From the NCBI GenBank assembly GCA_002394635.1, contig DGUK01000091.1, positions 11,147 through 75,146 on the forward strand: a DNA stretch of 64,000 nucleotides, read 5' to 3'. Positions 26,290-36,010 of the stretch are shown here, one piece after another. The translations under genes and the position numbers were made by a program. The DNA comes from Faecalitalea sp. UBA4312. Lineage in GTDB: Bacteria; Bacillota_I; Bacilli_A; Erysipelotrichales; Erysipelotrichaceae. Each line of letters opens with the position of its first letter. The first letter of the stretch is position 1. The notes under the pieces were generated by a model. That model had not been told where the DNA came from, ran no database searches, and was given only the letters and a program-made list of their open reading frames with translations.

Positions 26290-27665
26290 TCATTATCCTC
26301 TATAAACTGTTCAATGACAGAAATCTGACGAGCTACCTCTTTGGGGGCTGGTCCGCCAATAACATTTCTGCCCTCTATACAAGTCTTTAAATCGATCGCA
26401 TGATAGACATCCTGGTCAAAGACCGTATGGAAGGACTGCAGTACTTCCAAAGGCACCTCATTTAATGCCAGTTTGTGTTCAATACAGTAAGCAACCAGCT
26501 GTCCAATCGTTTTATAAGCATCCCGGAACGGGATTCCTTTCTTCGTTAAATAATCCGCACAGTCCGTCGCATTGATAAAGCCTCCCAAGGCGGCCTGTTT
26601 CATAACGTCTTTATGAATCTTCATCGTATCAAACATCGGTATCATGACCTTTAACGAATTTTCTACGGTATCCAGAATATCAAACAGAGCTTCTTTATCC
26701 TCCTGCATATCCTTATTGTAGGCTAAAGACAAACCCTTCTGCATCGTCAATAAGGTCATTAAATGACCGTACACTCTTCCGGTTTTTCCTCGTATCAATT
26801 CGCAAACATCCGGATTCTTCTTCTGCGGCATGATGGAAGAGCCTGTAGAAAAGGCATCATCCAGCTCTACAAAACGGAATTCCCATGAACACCACAGGAT
26901 GATCTCTTCGCACATTCTGGACAGATGCATCATCAGAATGGAAAGGTCAGAGGCCATTTCCATACAATAATCCCGGTCACTGACTCCATCCATAGAATTA
27001 TCCGTAACACGGGCAAATCCTAGCTGGTCACAGACATACTGGCGGTCTATCGGATACGTTGTCGAAGCCAGTGCTCCAGACCCTAACGGCATCTCATCCA
27101 TCAGCTCCAGCGCATTGGATAAACGCCTGTAATCTCTTTTCAGCATATTGGCATAGGCCATCCACACATGTGCGACGGTTACAGGCTGAGCCCTTTGCAG
27201 ATGGGTATAACCCGGCATGACCGTTTCCAGATGTTCTTTGGATCTATCGCACAGACTGCGCAACATGTCCAAAACCAGCATCATAATGTCTTTGGTCTTT
27301 TCCATCGTATACATACGCAGATCCAACGCCACCTGGTCATTTCGTGAACGCGCTGTATGCAGACGCTTGCCGGCATCCCCAATACGGGCTGTCAGCTCTT
27401 GCTCGACAAAGGTATGGATATCCTCGGCATCTACCATTTTCAATGTACCTGTTTCAATATCGGCAAGAATACTTTCTAATCCTGCCTGGATTTTTTTCTG
27501 ATCCTCAGAAGATATGATCCCCTGATGTGCCAGCATTCTGGCATGCGCCATAGATCCGGTAATATCCTGTTTATATAGTCTTTGATCAAAAGGCAGAGAG
27601 GCATTTAACGTTTCCAATGTCTGATCCGTTTCCTTAGCAAATCTGCCTGTCCATAGTTTTGCCAT
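26286..27665 (-). CDS. argH: Argininosuccinate lyase
   Basis: 459 residues. Motifs KLWTGRFAKETDQ, THLQRAQPVTVAH and the signature GSSIMPQKKNPD (catalytic Ser loop) are intact. It splits argininosuccinate into arginine and fumarate. Its ATG shares one base with the argG stop (TAATG), so translation is coupled. Confidence 0.96.
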   Translation of the reverse strand: MAKLWTGRFAKETDQTLETLNASLPFDQRLYKQDITGSMAHARMLAHQGIISSEDQKKIQAGLESILADIETGTLKMVDAEDIHTFVEQELTARIGDAGKRLHTARSRNDQVALDLRMYTMEKTKDIMMLVLDMLRSLCDRSKEHLETVMPGYTHLQRAQPVTVAHVWMAYANMLKRDYRRLSNALELMDEMPLGSGALASTTYPIDRQYVCDQLGFARVTDNSMDGVSDRDYCMEMASDLSILMMHLSRMCEEIILWCSWEFRFVELDDAFSTGSSIMPQKKNPDVCELIRGKTGRVYGHLMTLLTMQKGLSLAYNKDMQEDKEALFDILDTVENSLKVMIPMFDTMKIHKDVMKQAALGGFINATDCADYLTKKGIPFRDAYKTIGQLVAYCIEHKLALNEVPLEVLQSFHTVFDQDVYHAIDLKTCIEGRNVIGGPAPKEVARQISVIEQFIEDNE

Positions 27666-28906
27666 TATTCCACTCCCGGGAAATCTTCAAATTCTTCAGC
27701 TTTCATAGCCCGTACCTTCAAAGGCAGTCCAAACAGATTGATGAATCCGGCAGAATCGTTCTGATCGTAACAATCATCCTCATCAAAGGTTGCCATACCG
27801 GCAGAATACAGAGAATACGGGGATGTTACAGACACCGGCAGTATGTTTCCCTTATACAGTTTTAATGTGACATCACCGGTCACTGTTTCTTGTGTCGTTG
27901 TAACAAATGCACTCAATGCTTTCCGTAACGGTGTATACCACTGTCCGTTGTATACCAGTTCTCCGAATTTTAATGCCACCTGGGCTTTATAGTGGGACGT
28001 TTCTTTATCTAGTGTGATCTCTTCCAGTTTTTCATGCGCTTTGTACAAAATGGTACCCCCCGGTGTTTCATAGACACCACGAGATTTCATTCCGACCAGC
28101 CGGTTTTCCACGATATCCAGAATGCCGATTCCGTTGGCTCCGCCGACTTTATTCAACGCTTCAATGATCTTGGTAGCACTCATCGTCTGTCCATCCAAAG
28201 CCGTCGGTACACCTTTTTCAAAATGTAACGTAATCTGGGTCGGTGTATCCGGTGCCTGCTCTGGAGATACACCCATTTCCAGGAAGCCTTCCTTATTGAT
28301 TGGGGCTTCATTGGCCGGGTCTTCCAGATCCAGTCCTTCATGGCTTAAATGCCACAGATTTTTATCTTTTGAGTAATTGGTCTCTTTGTTGATCCGTAAT
28401 GGAATATTATGTGCCTCAGCATATTCGATTTCTTTTTCCCGGGAATTCAGCTCCCAGAAACGCCAAGGGGCAATCACATGCATATCCGGTGCAAAAGCCT
28501 TGATAGCTAGTTCAAACCGTACCTGGTCATTTCCTTTTCCAGTACAACCATGACAGATAGCATCAGCATTTTCCTTCTTCGCAATTTCCACGATCCGTTT
28601 GGCAATGATCGGACGCGCAAAACTGGTACCCAGTAAATATTGCTCATAGGTAGCGCCGGCCTGCATCGTCGGGATAATATAGTCATCCACAAATTCATCC
28701 GTTAAATCTTCAATATATAACTTGGAAGCACCGGTCTTCAGCGCTTTTTCTTCCAGTCCATCCAGTTCGGTTCCCTGACCGACATTACCAGATACCGCAA
28801 TGACCTCACAGTTATTGTAGTGTTCCTTTAACCATGGAATTAATACAGATGTGTCCAGTCCGCCCGAGTACGCCAATACAACTTTTTTAATGTCTTTCTT
28901 TTCCAT
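27665..28906 (-). CDS. argG: Argininosuccinate synthase
   Basis: 413 residues. ATP-binding [10 protein letters not shown] near residue 12, [14 protein letters not shown], and NLWHLSHEG are present. It joins citrulline and aspartate. First gene of argGHCBDF, behind the T-box leader at 28930-29175, so expression should rise when tRNA-Arg is uncharged. The SD AAAGAGGA precedes the ATG. Confidence 0.96.
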   Translation of the reverse strand: MEKKDIKKVVLAYSGGLDTSVLIPWLKEHYNNCEVIAVSGNVGQGTELDGLEEKALKTGASKLYIEDLTDEFVDDYIIPTMQAGATYEQYLLGTSFARPIIAKRIVEIAKKENADAICHGCTGKGNDQVRFELAIKAFAPDMHVIAPWRFWELNSREKEIEYAEAHNIPLRINKETNYSKDKNLWHLSHEGLDLEDPANEAPINKEGFLEMGVSPEQAPDTPTQITLHFEKGVPTALDGQTMSATKIIEALNKVGGANGIGILDIVENRLVGMKSRGVYETPGGTILYKAHEKLEEITLDKETSHYKAQVALKFGELVYNGQWYTPLRKALSAFVTTTQETVTGDVTLKLYKGNILPVSVTSPYSLYSAGMATFDEDDCYDQNDSAGFINLFGLPLKVRAMKAEEFEDFPGVE

Positions 28907-28929
28907 ATGTGTCCTCTTTCTACGCTTTA

Positions 28930-29175
28930 GTTAAGAAAAAAAGCGCCTTTGAAAACTTTTCCAAAGACGCTGTCAACGCGGTACCACTTTAGTTGCCTCT
29001 ATCAAGGCCTCTTCTCCGTAACGTGGGTGAAACGTTCCGAACTACTGAATTCATCCGGACTCTCATAGGTGCGTTTCTTCCTGATTTCCATCTGACGGCC
29101 TTCCACTCTGTACCGTCTCGCTTGAGATTTCCTTCAGGTTTACTCTCCTAATCAGCGATTTAACTTATGAGGTTA
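28930..29175 (-). promoter_or_regulatory. T-box riboswitch, probable arginine specifier
   Basis: On the minus strand the antiterminator core AAAGTGGTACCGCG (28978-28991) is followed by a terminator hairpin (arms GCGTCTTTG and CAAAGGCGC, 28943-28970) and a run of T. Upstream is a stem I with the GGAGAGTAAACC start and the apical AGTGGAA element. On its 3' side GAAACGCACC presents CGC (29071-29073) followed by a purine, the usual specifier context, so the codon reads arginine. That matches the argG operon it controls. Uncharged tRNA-Arg pairing with the core would favour read-through. This leader accounts for most of the gene-free stretch 28907-29296. Confidence 0.88.
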
Positions 29176-29208
29176 TATTAGTCTCTTTATGAAAAAATGT
29201 CAAATAAT

Positions 29209-29227
29209 TTTTCATTCAAAATGAAAA
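29209..29227 (-). promoter_or_regulatory. Inverted repeat upstream of the arg leader
   Basis: TTTTCATT and AATGAAAA arms with a three-base spacer, in AT-rich DNA ahead of the T-box leader. It could be an ArgR-type box or simply promoter DNA of the two divergent genes; ARG boxes have similar AATGAATA-like halves. Confidence 0.35.
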
Positions 29228-29296
29228 TTTTCATACGCAATAAAAATAAAGAATCAACGCTTTATATCATGTATAATATAGAAAACGGAGGTTCTT

Positions 29297-30955
29297 ATGT
29301 ATAAAGATAATAAAATATGGATTGGCCGATCCAACGAAGAGGATGTTGTCATTTACCCTTCAATGGCAAATCGTCATGGTTTGATTGCCGGTGCAACCGG
29401 AACCGGTAAGACCACCACTTTAAAAGTGATGGCTGAATCCTTTTCGGATGCAGGTGTGCCTGTGTTCCTGGCCGATGCCAAAGGTGATTTAGCCGGCTTA
29501 TGCAAAACCGGTGTCATGAATGAAAACATTCAAACTCGGATCGATTCCATGCAGATTACAGATTTTGCGTTTGATTCTTATCCAGTGACCTTCTGGGACG
29601 TATACCAGGAGGCCGGTCTGCCGTTACGGACCACCATTTCGGAAATGGGTTCCTTATTGTTGGCAAGGATTCTGGGATTAAATGAAGTCCAGTCTGAGAT
29701 TTTAACGATCATCTTCAAAATTGCCGATGATGAAAGTCAACTGATCATTGATACCAAGGATCTACGATCCCTGATTTCCTTTATCGGTGAGAATCTGGAT
29801 ACGTATTCCAGCCGTTACGGAAACATTGCACGACAAAGCCTGGGTGCCATTACCCGCTCTATTATTGCGCTGGAATCCCAGGGAGGTGAACTGTTCTTCG
29901 GGGAACCGGCTCTGGATATCCATGACTGGTTAACCACCGATATCAACGGAAAAGGCAAGATCCAGATCCTGGAATGTGAAAAACTGATGCAGAATCCAAC
30001 CATGTATGCCACCTTTATGTTGTGGATGATGGCTGAGCTTTATGAAACTCTGCCGGAAGCTGGTGATCTGGCTAAACCACGTCTGGTATTCTTCTTTGAT
30101 GAAGCCCATATGTTGTTTGATACTGCTTCCAAGGCTTTGCAGGCCAAGATCGAACAAGTGGTCAAACTGATCCGTTCCAAAGGGGTCGGTATCTACTTTA
30201 TCACACAAAGCCCAAGTGATATCCCGAACGAAGTACTGGCGCAGCTGTCCAATAAAATACAGCACTCCCTCCATGCGTACACACCGGCGGAACAAAGAAA
30301 AGCCAGGGCTGCCAGCGAATCTTTCCGTGTCAATCCGGAATTCGATACGTATGAAACCTTATTAAACATGGGAATCGGCGAAGCGTTGGTTTCGGTTCTT
30401 GATGAACAAGGAATACCGACCATCGTCAAACGGACAAAGATCCTGCCGCCGCAAAGTATGATGGGTGTCCTGGATCCATATGAAAGACAAGCTGTCATTC
30501 AAAATGACTTGCTATCGAATAAATATGCGGATATGGTAGACCGTGATTCCGCTTATGAATTCTTTGAGCGTCTGAAAAAAGCCCAATACGAAGAGCAGGA
30601 AGCTTTAAAGGAACAACAAAGGCTGGAAAAGGAAGAAGCAGCCCGACAGAAGCAGGAGGAAAAAGAACGACTGAAAGCGGAAAAGGAAGCGGCCAAAGCC
30701 AAGGAAAAAGCAGAAAAAGAAGCCGCTAAGGCCAAGGAAAAAGCCGAGAAGGAAGCAGCCAAGGCCGAACAACAAAAAAAGAAGAAAGTCGACCAGGCCA
30801 TCAACAATGTCGCCAGCACCACCGCCGGTACCATCGGCCGAGAGGTCGGAAACACCATCGGTTCAACTTTTGGTGGAAAGCTGGGAAAACGATTAGGAGG
30901 CAACATCGGAGCCAGCCTAGGCCGTGGTATCTTTAAAACATTGCTGAAACGATAA
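29297..30955 (+). CDS. HerA-like ATPase (DUF853 family)
   Basis: 552 residues. Walker A GATGTGKTTTLK at about residues 32-43, Walker B LVFFFDEAHMLF near 265, and the downstream GVGIYFITQSPSDIP motif are as in DUF853/HerA-type ATPases. Residues about 430-495 form a very charged helix of near-perfect repeats of KAEKEAAKAKE; the C-terminal 45 residues are a Gly-rich, zipper-like segment (REVGNTIGSTFGGKLGK). The motor fold suggests DNA translocation; the true role of this group is unclear. A TATAAT box and GGAGG precede the start. Confidence 0.8.
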   Translation: MYKDNKIWIGRSNEEDVVIYPSMANRHGLIAGATGTGKTTTLKVMAESFSDAGVPVFLADAKGDLAGLCKTGVMNENIQTRIDSMQITDFAFDSYPVTFWDVYQEAGLPLRTTISEMGSLLLARILGLNEVQSEILTIIFKIADDESQLIIDTKDLRSLISFIGENLDTYSSRYGNIARQSLGAITRSIIALESQGGELFFGEPALDIHDWLTTDINGKGKIQILECEKLMQNPTMYATFMLWMMAELYETLPEAGDLAKPRLVFFFDEAHMLFDTASKALQAKIEQVVKLIRSKGVGIYFITQSPSDIPNEVLAQLSNKIQHSLHAYTPAEQRKARAASESFRVNPEFDTYETLLNMGIGEALVSVLDEQGIPTIVKRTKILPPQSMMGVLDPYERQAVIQNDLLSNKYADMVDRDSAYEFFERLKKAQYEEQEALKEQQRLEKEEAARQKQEEKERLKAEKEAAKAKEKAEKEAAKAKEKAEKEAAKAEQQKKKKVDQAINNVASTTAGTIGREVGNTIGSTFGGKLGKRLGGNIGASLGRGIFKTLLKR

Positions 30956-30959
30956 GAGC

Positions 30960-30993
30960 AAAAAAAGAATGATGCAAGATTCATTCTTTTTTT
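30960..30993 (+). terminator. Terminator after the HerA-like gene
   Basis: AAAAAAAGAATGA-tgcaaga-TTCATTCTTTTTTT hairpin with a T tract. Confidence 0.9.
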
Positions 30994-31033
30994 AGTTTTT
31001 TAAGTTACAATAAGGAAATAAAGGAGAGTGCTT

Positions 31034-34000
31034 ATGATTCTTGTGACCTCTGATATTTATGAACAACTGCATTTATCAACAAGAAGCGAGCGTTTAGCTT
31101 CCCGTTATATGGATACGATCGGAAACATCTATATTGAACGATCGATCGGGCGTGGTGTCTATACCATCACCAGCGATACCCGGAATTCCTTTTACGAGAA
31201 TGAGATGGAGATGACAATTTCCTTTGATGGGAAGGTCCTGGATACTTATTGTGACTGCCCCTGGCATACCCGACACAGCGTCTGTGCCCATATTGGAGCC
31301 TTGGCCCGCATCCTGTTAAACAAGGATATCCCGACATTCCCTTATACGATCCGTCGGCAGACCAGCTACGAGGAATATATGGAACGCCTGCGTCAGGAAG
31401 CCAAAGAACGAATGATCCGTGAAAGACTAGAAGAAACCTCTTCTTTTCTGCAGAACTGTCAGTCCGCCTACCAGCATCAGATCCAGGAGGAATTACAAGA
31501 CACGTTGTATTCCATCTATATGCAGTTTGATGCCAAAGATCCGAAAAACATCCTGGTCAGCTTTAAGGTTGGATCGGATCAAAAACAATATATCATTAAA
31601 AACATCTCGTTGTTTCTCGATGATATCGATCACCATCGATATCATGAATATGGTAAATTTTTGAAATTCACCCACTCCGATGATGTATTTGATGAAAGTG
31701 CGAAAAAAGTGCTTCACTTTATGCGAACGGCCCACCGTCCCGATACATATGAATATGCGAATTATAATACATCTCGTTTCATTCATTTGGATCCGTATAA
31801 TATGGAGCTGTTATATACGACCTTTGAGCAAGAAGATCTTTCCCTGCGCTTCCAACAAACAGCGCGCACGGATCTGATCGTTCACATTTCCAAAGAGGAT
31901 ACATACTATATTGCGTCTTTAGAAATGGAAACAGCCTCTTATCTTTCCAATAACTACATTTTTGAATACTTGAAAGGGACCATCAATGTCACCGATATAA
32001 CCAGTCATCCCAATGCAGGGGAGATCCTGCATCAGCTATCGGAGCAGGATCTGTATGTCCCGGCGGAACAGTATTCCCTGTTTTCAAAATATGTCTTGAA
32101 GGAACTGGAACCATTCTGCCGGATCCAGAAAGACTATACCGAGATTGTACCATCTACTATCCATGTAGATTCCATTCGCATCTATGGGGACATCACATCG
32201 GAAAACCTGGTCAGCTTTGAAGTCTATGGCTATGACGAACAAAAGGAATCGTATCCCTTGCTGGAAACTGATTTTATCGAGGAGACGTATGCCGTCGATC
32301 TCGTTCGTGCCTTCTTCCAAACCAAAGCCGATCAGATTCAGAACCATGTTGCTTATTTTGACTTGAATAAAGGCAGTATTATCGGGGTATTAAACGACAA
32401 TATGGAAACCCTTGTCAAATACTGCGATATCTACTTAAGCGAGAACCTGAAAAAGCTCAATCAGAAAACCAAATATTCCATTCAGGTCGGCGTTCGTATC
32501 AATCACAATTTACTGCAGGTCAGCCTGTCCAGTGAGGATTTTGATATGAAGGAGCTGGGAAACATATTAAATGCTTATCATCGGAAAAAGAAGTTTTACC
32601 GCTGTAAAGATGGAAAGATCCTGCATCTTCAATCCGATTCTTTGGAGGAACTGGATACCTGGATGGAGGAGTACGGAATTCGTCCATCGTCGGTAAAGAA
32701 CGGAAAATTTGAACTGGACGGATACCGTTCCTTAGCTTTGGACCAAAAGCTGGAACAATCGCAGAGTCTAGTCTATAACCGTTCCCAAAGCATGAAAAAA
32801 TATATTGACGGATATAACCAGAGAAAAGGAACGATCCAAATTGATGAACAGTATGATCACATCTTGCGGGAATACCAGAAGTCCGGGGTCTATTGGCTGT
32901 TGACCTTGTATCGTTATGGCTTAAACGGCATCCTGGCTGATGAGATGGGATTGGGAAAAACCATACAGGTGCTGGCTTTGCTGGATAGTATCCGCGATAA
33001 AGCCTATCACAGTCTGGTTATCTGCCCAGCTTCCCTGATCTACAACTGGAAGGATGAAGCACAACGTTTTTCATCCACTCTGCATTGCCAGTGCATTGTC
33101 GGCAACAAGGAACAACGAGCCTTAAGGATCCAGCAGATCGATGACTACGATGTTTCCATTACTTCCTATGACTATATGCGAAGAGATATCGATTTGTATG
33201 AAGGGCGTCCATTTGAATACGTGATCTTGGATGAAGCCCAGAATATTAAAAACCAAAAGACCCAGAATGCCGAAAGCGTCAAACGCCTGCATGCCGGTCA
33301 CCGACTGGCATTAAGCGGCACGCCGATCGAAAACGCATTATCGGAGCTCTGGTCGATCTTTGATTTTCTGATGCCCAATTATTTATTCAACTATCACTAT
33401 TTCCGCTCTCATTTTGAAACACCGATTACAGCCAACCACGATGAACGGGTCGGCCGGGAATTACGGACTATGATTTCTCCATTTATATTACGCCGAACCA
33501 AAAAGGAAGTATTGACGGAATTACCGGATAAAGTCGATCATAAATATCTTCTGGACTTTAATGACGAGGAGCAAAAACTATATATGGCCAATCTGGCTTC
33601 TGTCAACAAAGAGCTTCGTGCCCAGATGAAGCAGCCTGAGGTCAATAAAATCGCCGTTCTGGCGATGTTGACTCGCCTGCGCCAGCTATGCTGTGACCGC
33701 CGGATGGTCTATGATAATATCACAAAACCATCCACAAAGATCTTAGCTACGGTCGATCTGATCAAATTAATGGTGGAACACAAGAAAAAGACGCTTGTCT
33801 TCTCTTCCTTTACCACATTGATCGATCTGTTAAAGAGCGAACTGGACAAGGAAGACATTACCTATTATGTTCTGACCGGACAAACCAATAAGGAACAGCG
33901 CCGGGAAATGGTTGCAGATTTCCAAACCGATGACACGTCCGTTTTCCTGATTTCCTTAAAGGCCGGCGGTACCGGATTAAACTTGACCGCTGCTGAAACC

Positions 34001-34243
34001 GTGATCCATATAGACCCTTGGTGGAATGTATCCGCCCAGAATCAAGCCACGGACCGTGCCCATCGCATCGGGCAAAATGCCAATGTTCAGGTCTACCGGA
34101 TGATCATGAAGGATTCCATCGAAGAAAAGATCTTGAAGATGCAGGAAGCAAAACAAGATCTGGCAGAAGGCTTTATCGATGGTAATGATGGATCATTATC
34201 CAGAATGTCCAAAGATGATATTATGAATTTATTCAGCACCTAA
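31034..34243 (+). CDS. SNF2-family DEAD/DEAH helicase with SWIM zinc finger
   Basis: 1069 residues from the ATG at 31034, chosen because AAGGAG lies seven bases upstream rather than the in-frame GTG six bases earlier. A SWIM finger (CDCPW...CAHIGAL) is at about residues 75-95, followed by an SNF2-associated region to about 610. The ATPase core has GILADEMGLGKTIQVLAL (motif I), DEAQNIKNQKTQ (motif II), SGTPIENALSELWSIFD (III) and a C-terminal helicase half with LISLKAGGTGLNLTAAE and RAHRIGQ. It probably remodels protein-DNA complexes in transcription or repair; bacterial members are poorly characterised. Confidence 0.92.
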   Translation: MILVTSDIYEQLHLSTRSERLASRYMDTIGNIYIERSIGRGVYTITSDTRNSFYENEMEMTISFDGKVLDTYCDCPWHTRHSVCAHIGALARILLNKDIPTFPYTIRRQTSYEEYMERLRQEAKERMIRERLEETSSFLQNCQSAYQHQIQEELQDTLYSIYMQFDAKDPKNILVSFKVGSDQKQYIIKNISLFLDDIDHHRYHEYGKFLKFTHSDDVFDESAKKVLHFMRTAHRPDTYEYANYNTSRFIHLDPYNMELLYTTFEQEDLSLRFQQTARTDLIVHISKEDTYYIASLEMETASYLSNNYIFEYLKGTINVTDITSHPNAGEILHQLSEQDLYVPAEQYSLFSKYVLKELEPFCRIQKDYTEIVPSTIHVDSIRIYGDITSENLVSFEVYGYDEQKESYPLLETDFIEETYAVDLVRAFFQTKADQIQNHVAYFDLNKGSIIGVLNDNMETLVKYCDIYLSENLKKLNQKTKYSIQVGVRINHNLLQVSLSSEDFDMKELGNILNAYHRKKKFYRCKDGKILHLQSDSLEELDTWMEEYGIRPSSVKNGKFELDGYRSLALDQKLEQSQSLVYNRSQSMKKYIDGYNQRKGTIQIDEQYDHILREYQKSGVYWLLTLYRYGLNGILADEMGLGKTIQVLALLDSIRDKAYHSLVICPASLIYNWKDEAQRFSSTLHCQCIVGNKEQRALRIQQIDDYDVSITSYDYMRRDIDLYEGRPFEYVILDEAQNIKNQKTQNAESVKRLHAGHRLALSGTPIENALSELWSIFDFLMPNYLFNYHYFRSHFETPITANHDERVGRELRTMISPFILRRTKKEVLTELPDKVDHKYLLDFNDEEQKLYMANLASVNKELRAQMKQPEVNKIAVLAMLTRLRQLCCDRRMVYDNITKPSTKILATVDLIKLMVEHKKKTLVFSSFTTLIDLLKSELDKEDITYYVLTGQTNKEQRREMVADFQTDDTSVFLISLKAGGTGLNLTAAETVIHIDPWWNVSAQNQATDRAHRIGQNANVQVYRMIMKDSIEEKILKMQEAKQDLAEGFIDGNDGSLSRMSKDDIMNLFST

Positions 34244-34267
34244 AAAGAGAGCTATGCTCTCTTTTTA
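34243..34267. terminator. Bidirectional terminator
   Basis: AAAAAGAGAGC-tat-GCTCTCTTTTT hairpin shared by the converging SNF2 helicase and DAHP synthase genes. Confidence 0.9.
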
Positions 34268-35293
34268 TAATATTTCTGCTAATTCATAGACCAGCTGTTC
34301 ACTGGCCTGCCAGCCGAGGCATGGATCGGTAATCGATTTACCGTAAATACCATTTCCAACCGGTTGACTGCCTTCCACCAGATAGCTTTCGATCATCAGT
34401 CCCTTAACAAGGCTCTTGATATCATTGGAATATCGGCAACTGTTGATTACCTCTTTCGCAATACGGATCTGTTCCATGTGCTGTTTATTGGAGTTTGAAT
34501 GATTACAGTCAATCAGGACAGCTGGATTTTTCAGATCCTTTTTCATATACATAGTATAGAGACGAATCAGATCCTCATAATGATAATTCGGTATATTCTG
34601 TCCATGTTTATTAGTCGCTCCTCGCAAGATGGCATGCGTCAGATCGTTGCCGGTGGTATTCACTTCCCATCCCCGATAGATGAATGTCTGTTTGGCCTGT
34701 GCCGCTTCAATGGAGTTAAACATCACATTGTAGTCGCCAGAGGTTGGGTTTTTCATCCCGCAAGGTCCTTCGACACCGCTGGCTACCAAACGATGCTGTT
34801 GATCCTCCACCGAACGAGCCCCTATGGCTGTATAGGAAAGCACATCATTGAGGTACCATTGGTTTTCCGGATACAACATTTCATCCGCTGTCGTAAATCC
34901 GGTCTGTTCCATCACATCGATATGCAGCTTGCGGATCGCGATAATGCCGGCCACCAGATCCGGCTTTTTTTCCGGGTCCGGCTGATGCAGCATTCCTTTG
35001 TAGCCCTTTCCCGTTGTTCTTGGTTTATTCGTATATATACGAGGAATGATCATGATCTTATCCTTGACTTGATCCTGCACATCCTTTAGCCGATGGACAT
35101 ACTCCAGCACAGCAGGTTCATTATCCGCTGAACAAGGTCCCATCACCAATAAAAACTTATCCGACTTCCCTGTAAAAATATCAGCCAGTTCCTGGTCCCT
35201 TTGTTTCTTCATCGCTACCACATCATCACTGACCGGACATAGCTCCTTGATCTGATATGGCTTTGGCAATTGTTTAATAAATTCAAAACTCAT
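34265..35293 (-). CDS. aroF: DAHP synthase, type I alpha
   Basis: 342 residues from the ATG at 35291-35293. An ATG 12 bases earlier is so close to AGAAGGA that it is unlikely to be used; both remain possible. Motifs: VMGPCSADN, PRTTGKGYKG, the GMKNPTSGD loop and the metal-binding IDCNHSNSNK with MIESYL. This is the AroF/G/H-type 3-deoxy-D-arabinoheptulosonate 7-phosphate synthase, first step of the shikimate pathway from PEP and erythrose 4-phosphate. It stands alone here; aroF rather than aroG is only a convenience symbol. It supports a working de novo aromatic pathway. Confidence 0.92.
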   Translation of the reverse strand: MSFEFIKQLPKPYQIKELCPVSDDVVAMKKQRDQELADIFTGKSDKFLLVMGPCSADNEPAVLEYVHRLKDVQDQVKDKIMIIPRIYTNKPRTTGKGYKGMLHQPDPEKKPDLVAGIIAIRKLHIDVMEQTGFTTADEMLYPENQWYLNDVLSYTAIGARSVEDQQHRLVASGVEGPCGMKNPTSGDYNVMFNSIEAAQAKQTFIYRGWEVNTTGNDLTHAILRGATNKHGQNIPNYHYEDLIRLYTMYMKKDLKNPAVLIDCNHSNSNKQHMEQIRIAKEVINSCRYSNDIKSLVKGLMIESYLVEGSQPVGNGIYGKSITDPCLGWQASEQLVYELAEIL

Positions 35294-35353
35294 ACTCTTT
35301 CCCATTCCTTCTTAGTCGTATATTATACGCTTAAATTTAAATACATCAATATT

Positions 35354-36010
35354 TTAAGTTATTCTAAAAGAAAGAATCCAATCTGCAATCTTGTCGCTAT
35401 GGACGATGTAGCTGCCATGTCCTTCATTAGGAATGATGCATAACGAAGAATGTGGCAAGGCCTTGGCTATGGCATTCGTATGGCTTTCCAGAATCAGATC
35501 TTTGGAGCCGGCCAGCACATAAACCGGACATGAAATGGTCTGCAGATATTCTTCGGAGATATGCAGCTCATTTAACATCAATGCCAGCTTCTCGTCTTTA
35601 TGGAAACGATATATCCATTGTGTTGCCCTTCGAAACCAGGGCTTAATACCACTAGGATCGGTATTGGCGCCGCTGATGATCAATGCCTTGATCCGATCTG
35701 TCTTTCCGGCCACCAGTAATCCGATGATCCCACCATCGCTGAACCCATAAAATATCACATGGTCCAGCTGAAGTCTCTCCATGAATTCCAACATGTCCTG
35801 AGCCATGTCTTCATAGTGTAAGTGGTTAGTTTTCGAGCTGTTTCCATGATCTCGGGAATCAATCAAATAACATGTATAGTGTGCCCGCAGCTTTTCTACA
35901 GCTTGATCAAAAATCGTATGGTCTTCCCCATTTCCATGCACCATGATCAAAGGCTGTCCCTGCCCGTGTTTCTCGTAATATAAGGACACGCCATTAACAG
36001 AAAGGATCAT
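35354..36010 (-). CDS. Alpha/beta hydrolase
   Basis: 218 residues from the ATG at 36008-36010, preceded by GGAGGA. Oxyanion HGNGEDHTIF, nucleophile in YGFSDGGIIGL, acid in AGSKDLIL and the late His in NEGHGSY are visible. Substrate unknown. Its ATGA overlaps the LysR stop by four bases, so the two are cotranscribed and translationally coupled. Confidence 0.78.
   Translation of the reverse strand: MILSVNGVSLYYEKHGQGQPLIMVHGNGEDHTIFDQAVEKLRAHYTCYLIDSRDHGNSSKTNHLHYEDMAQDMLEFMERLQLDHVIFYGFSDGGIIGLLVAGKTDRIKALIISGANTDPSGIKPWFRRATQWIYRFHKDEKLALMLNELHISEEYLQTISCPVYVLAGSKDLILESHTNAIAKALPHSSLCIIPNEGHGSYIVHSDKIADWILSFRIT

Noticed and set aside
30553-30984. An open frame opposite the end of the HerA-like gene, rich in Ser/Phe/Ala
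   Set aside because: It is the antisense of the Lys/Glu/Ala repeat helix; the repeat alone keeps the reverse frame open.
29297-34243. Phage defence island (HerA-like plus SNF2 helicase)
   Set aside because: No nuclease, methylase, toxin or integrase is adjacent; neighbours are arginine and aromatic synthesis genes and each gene has its own terminator.
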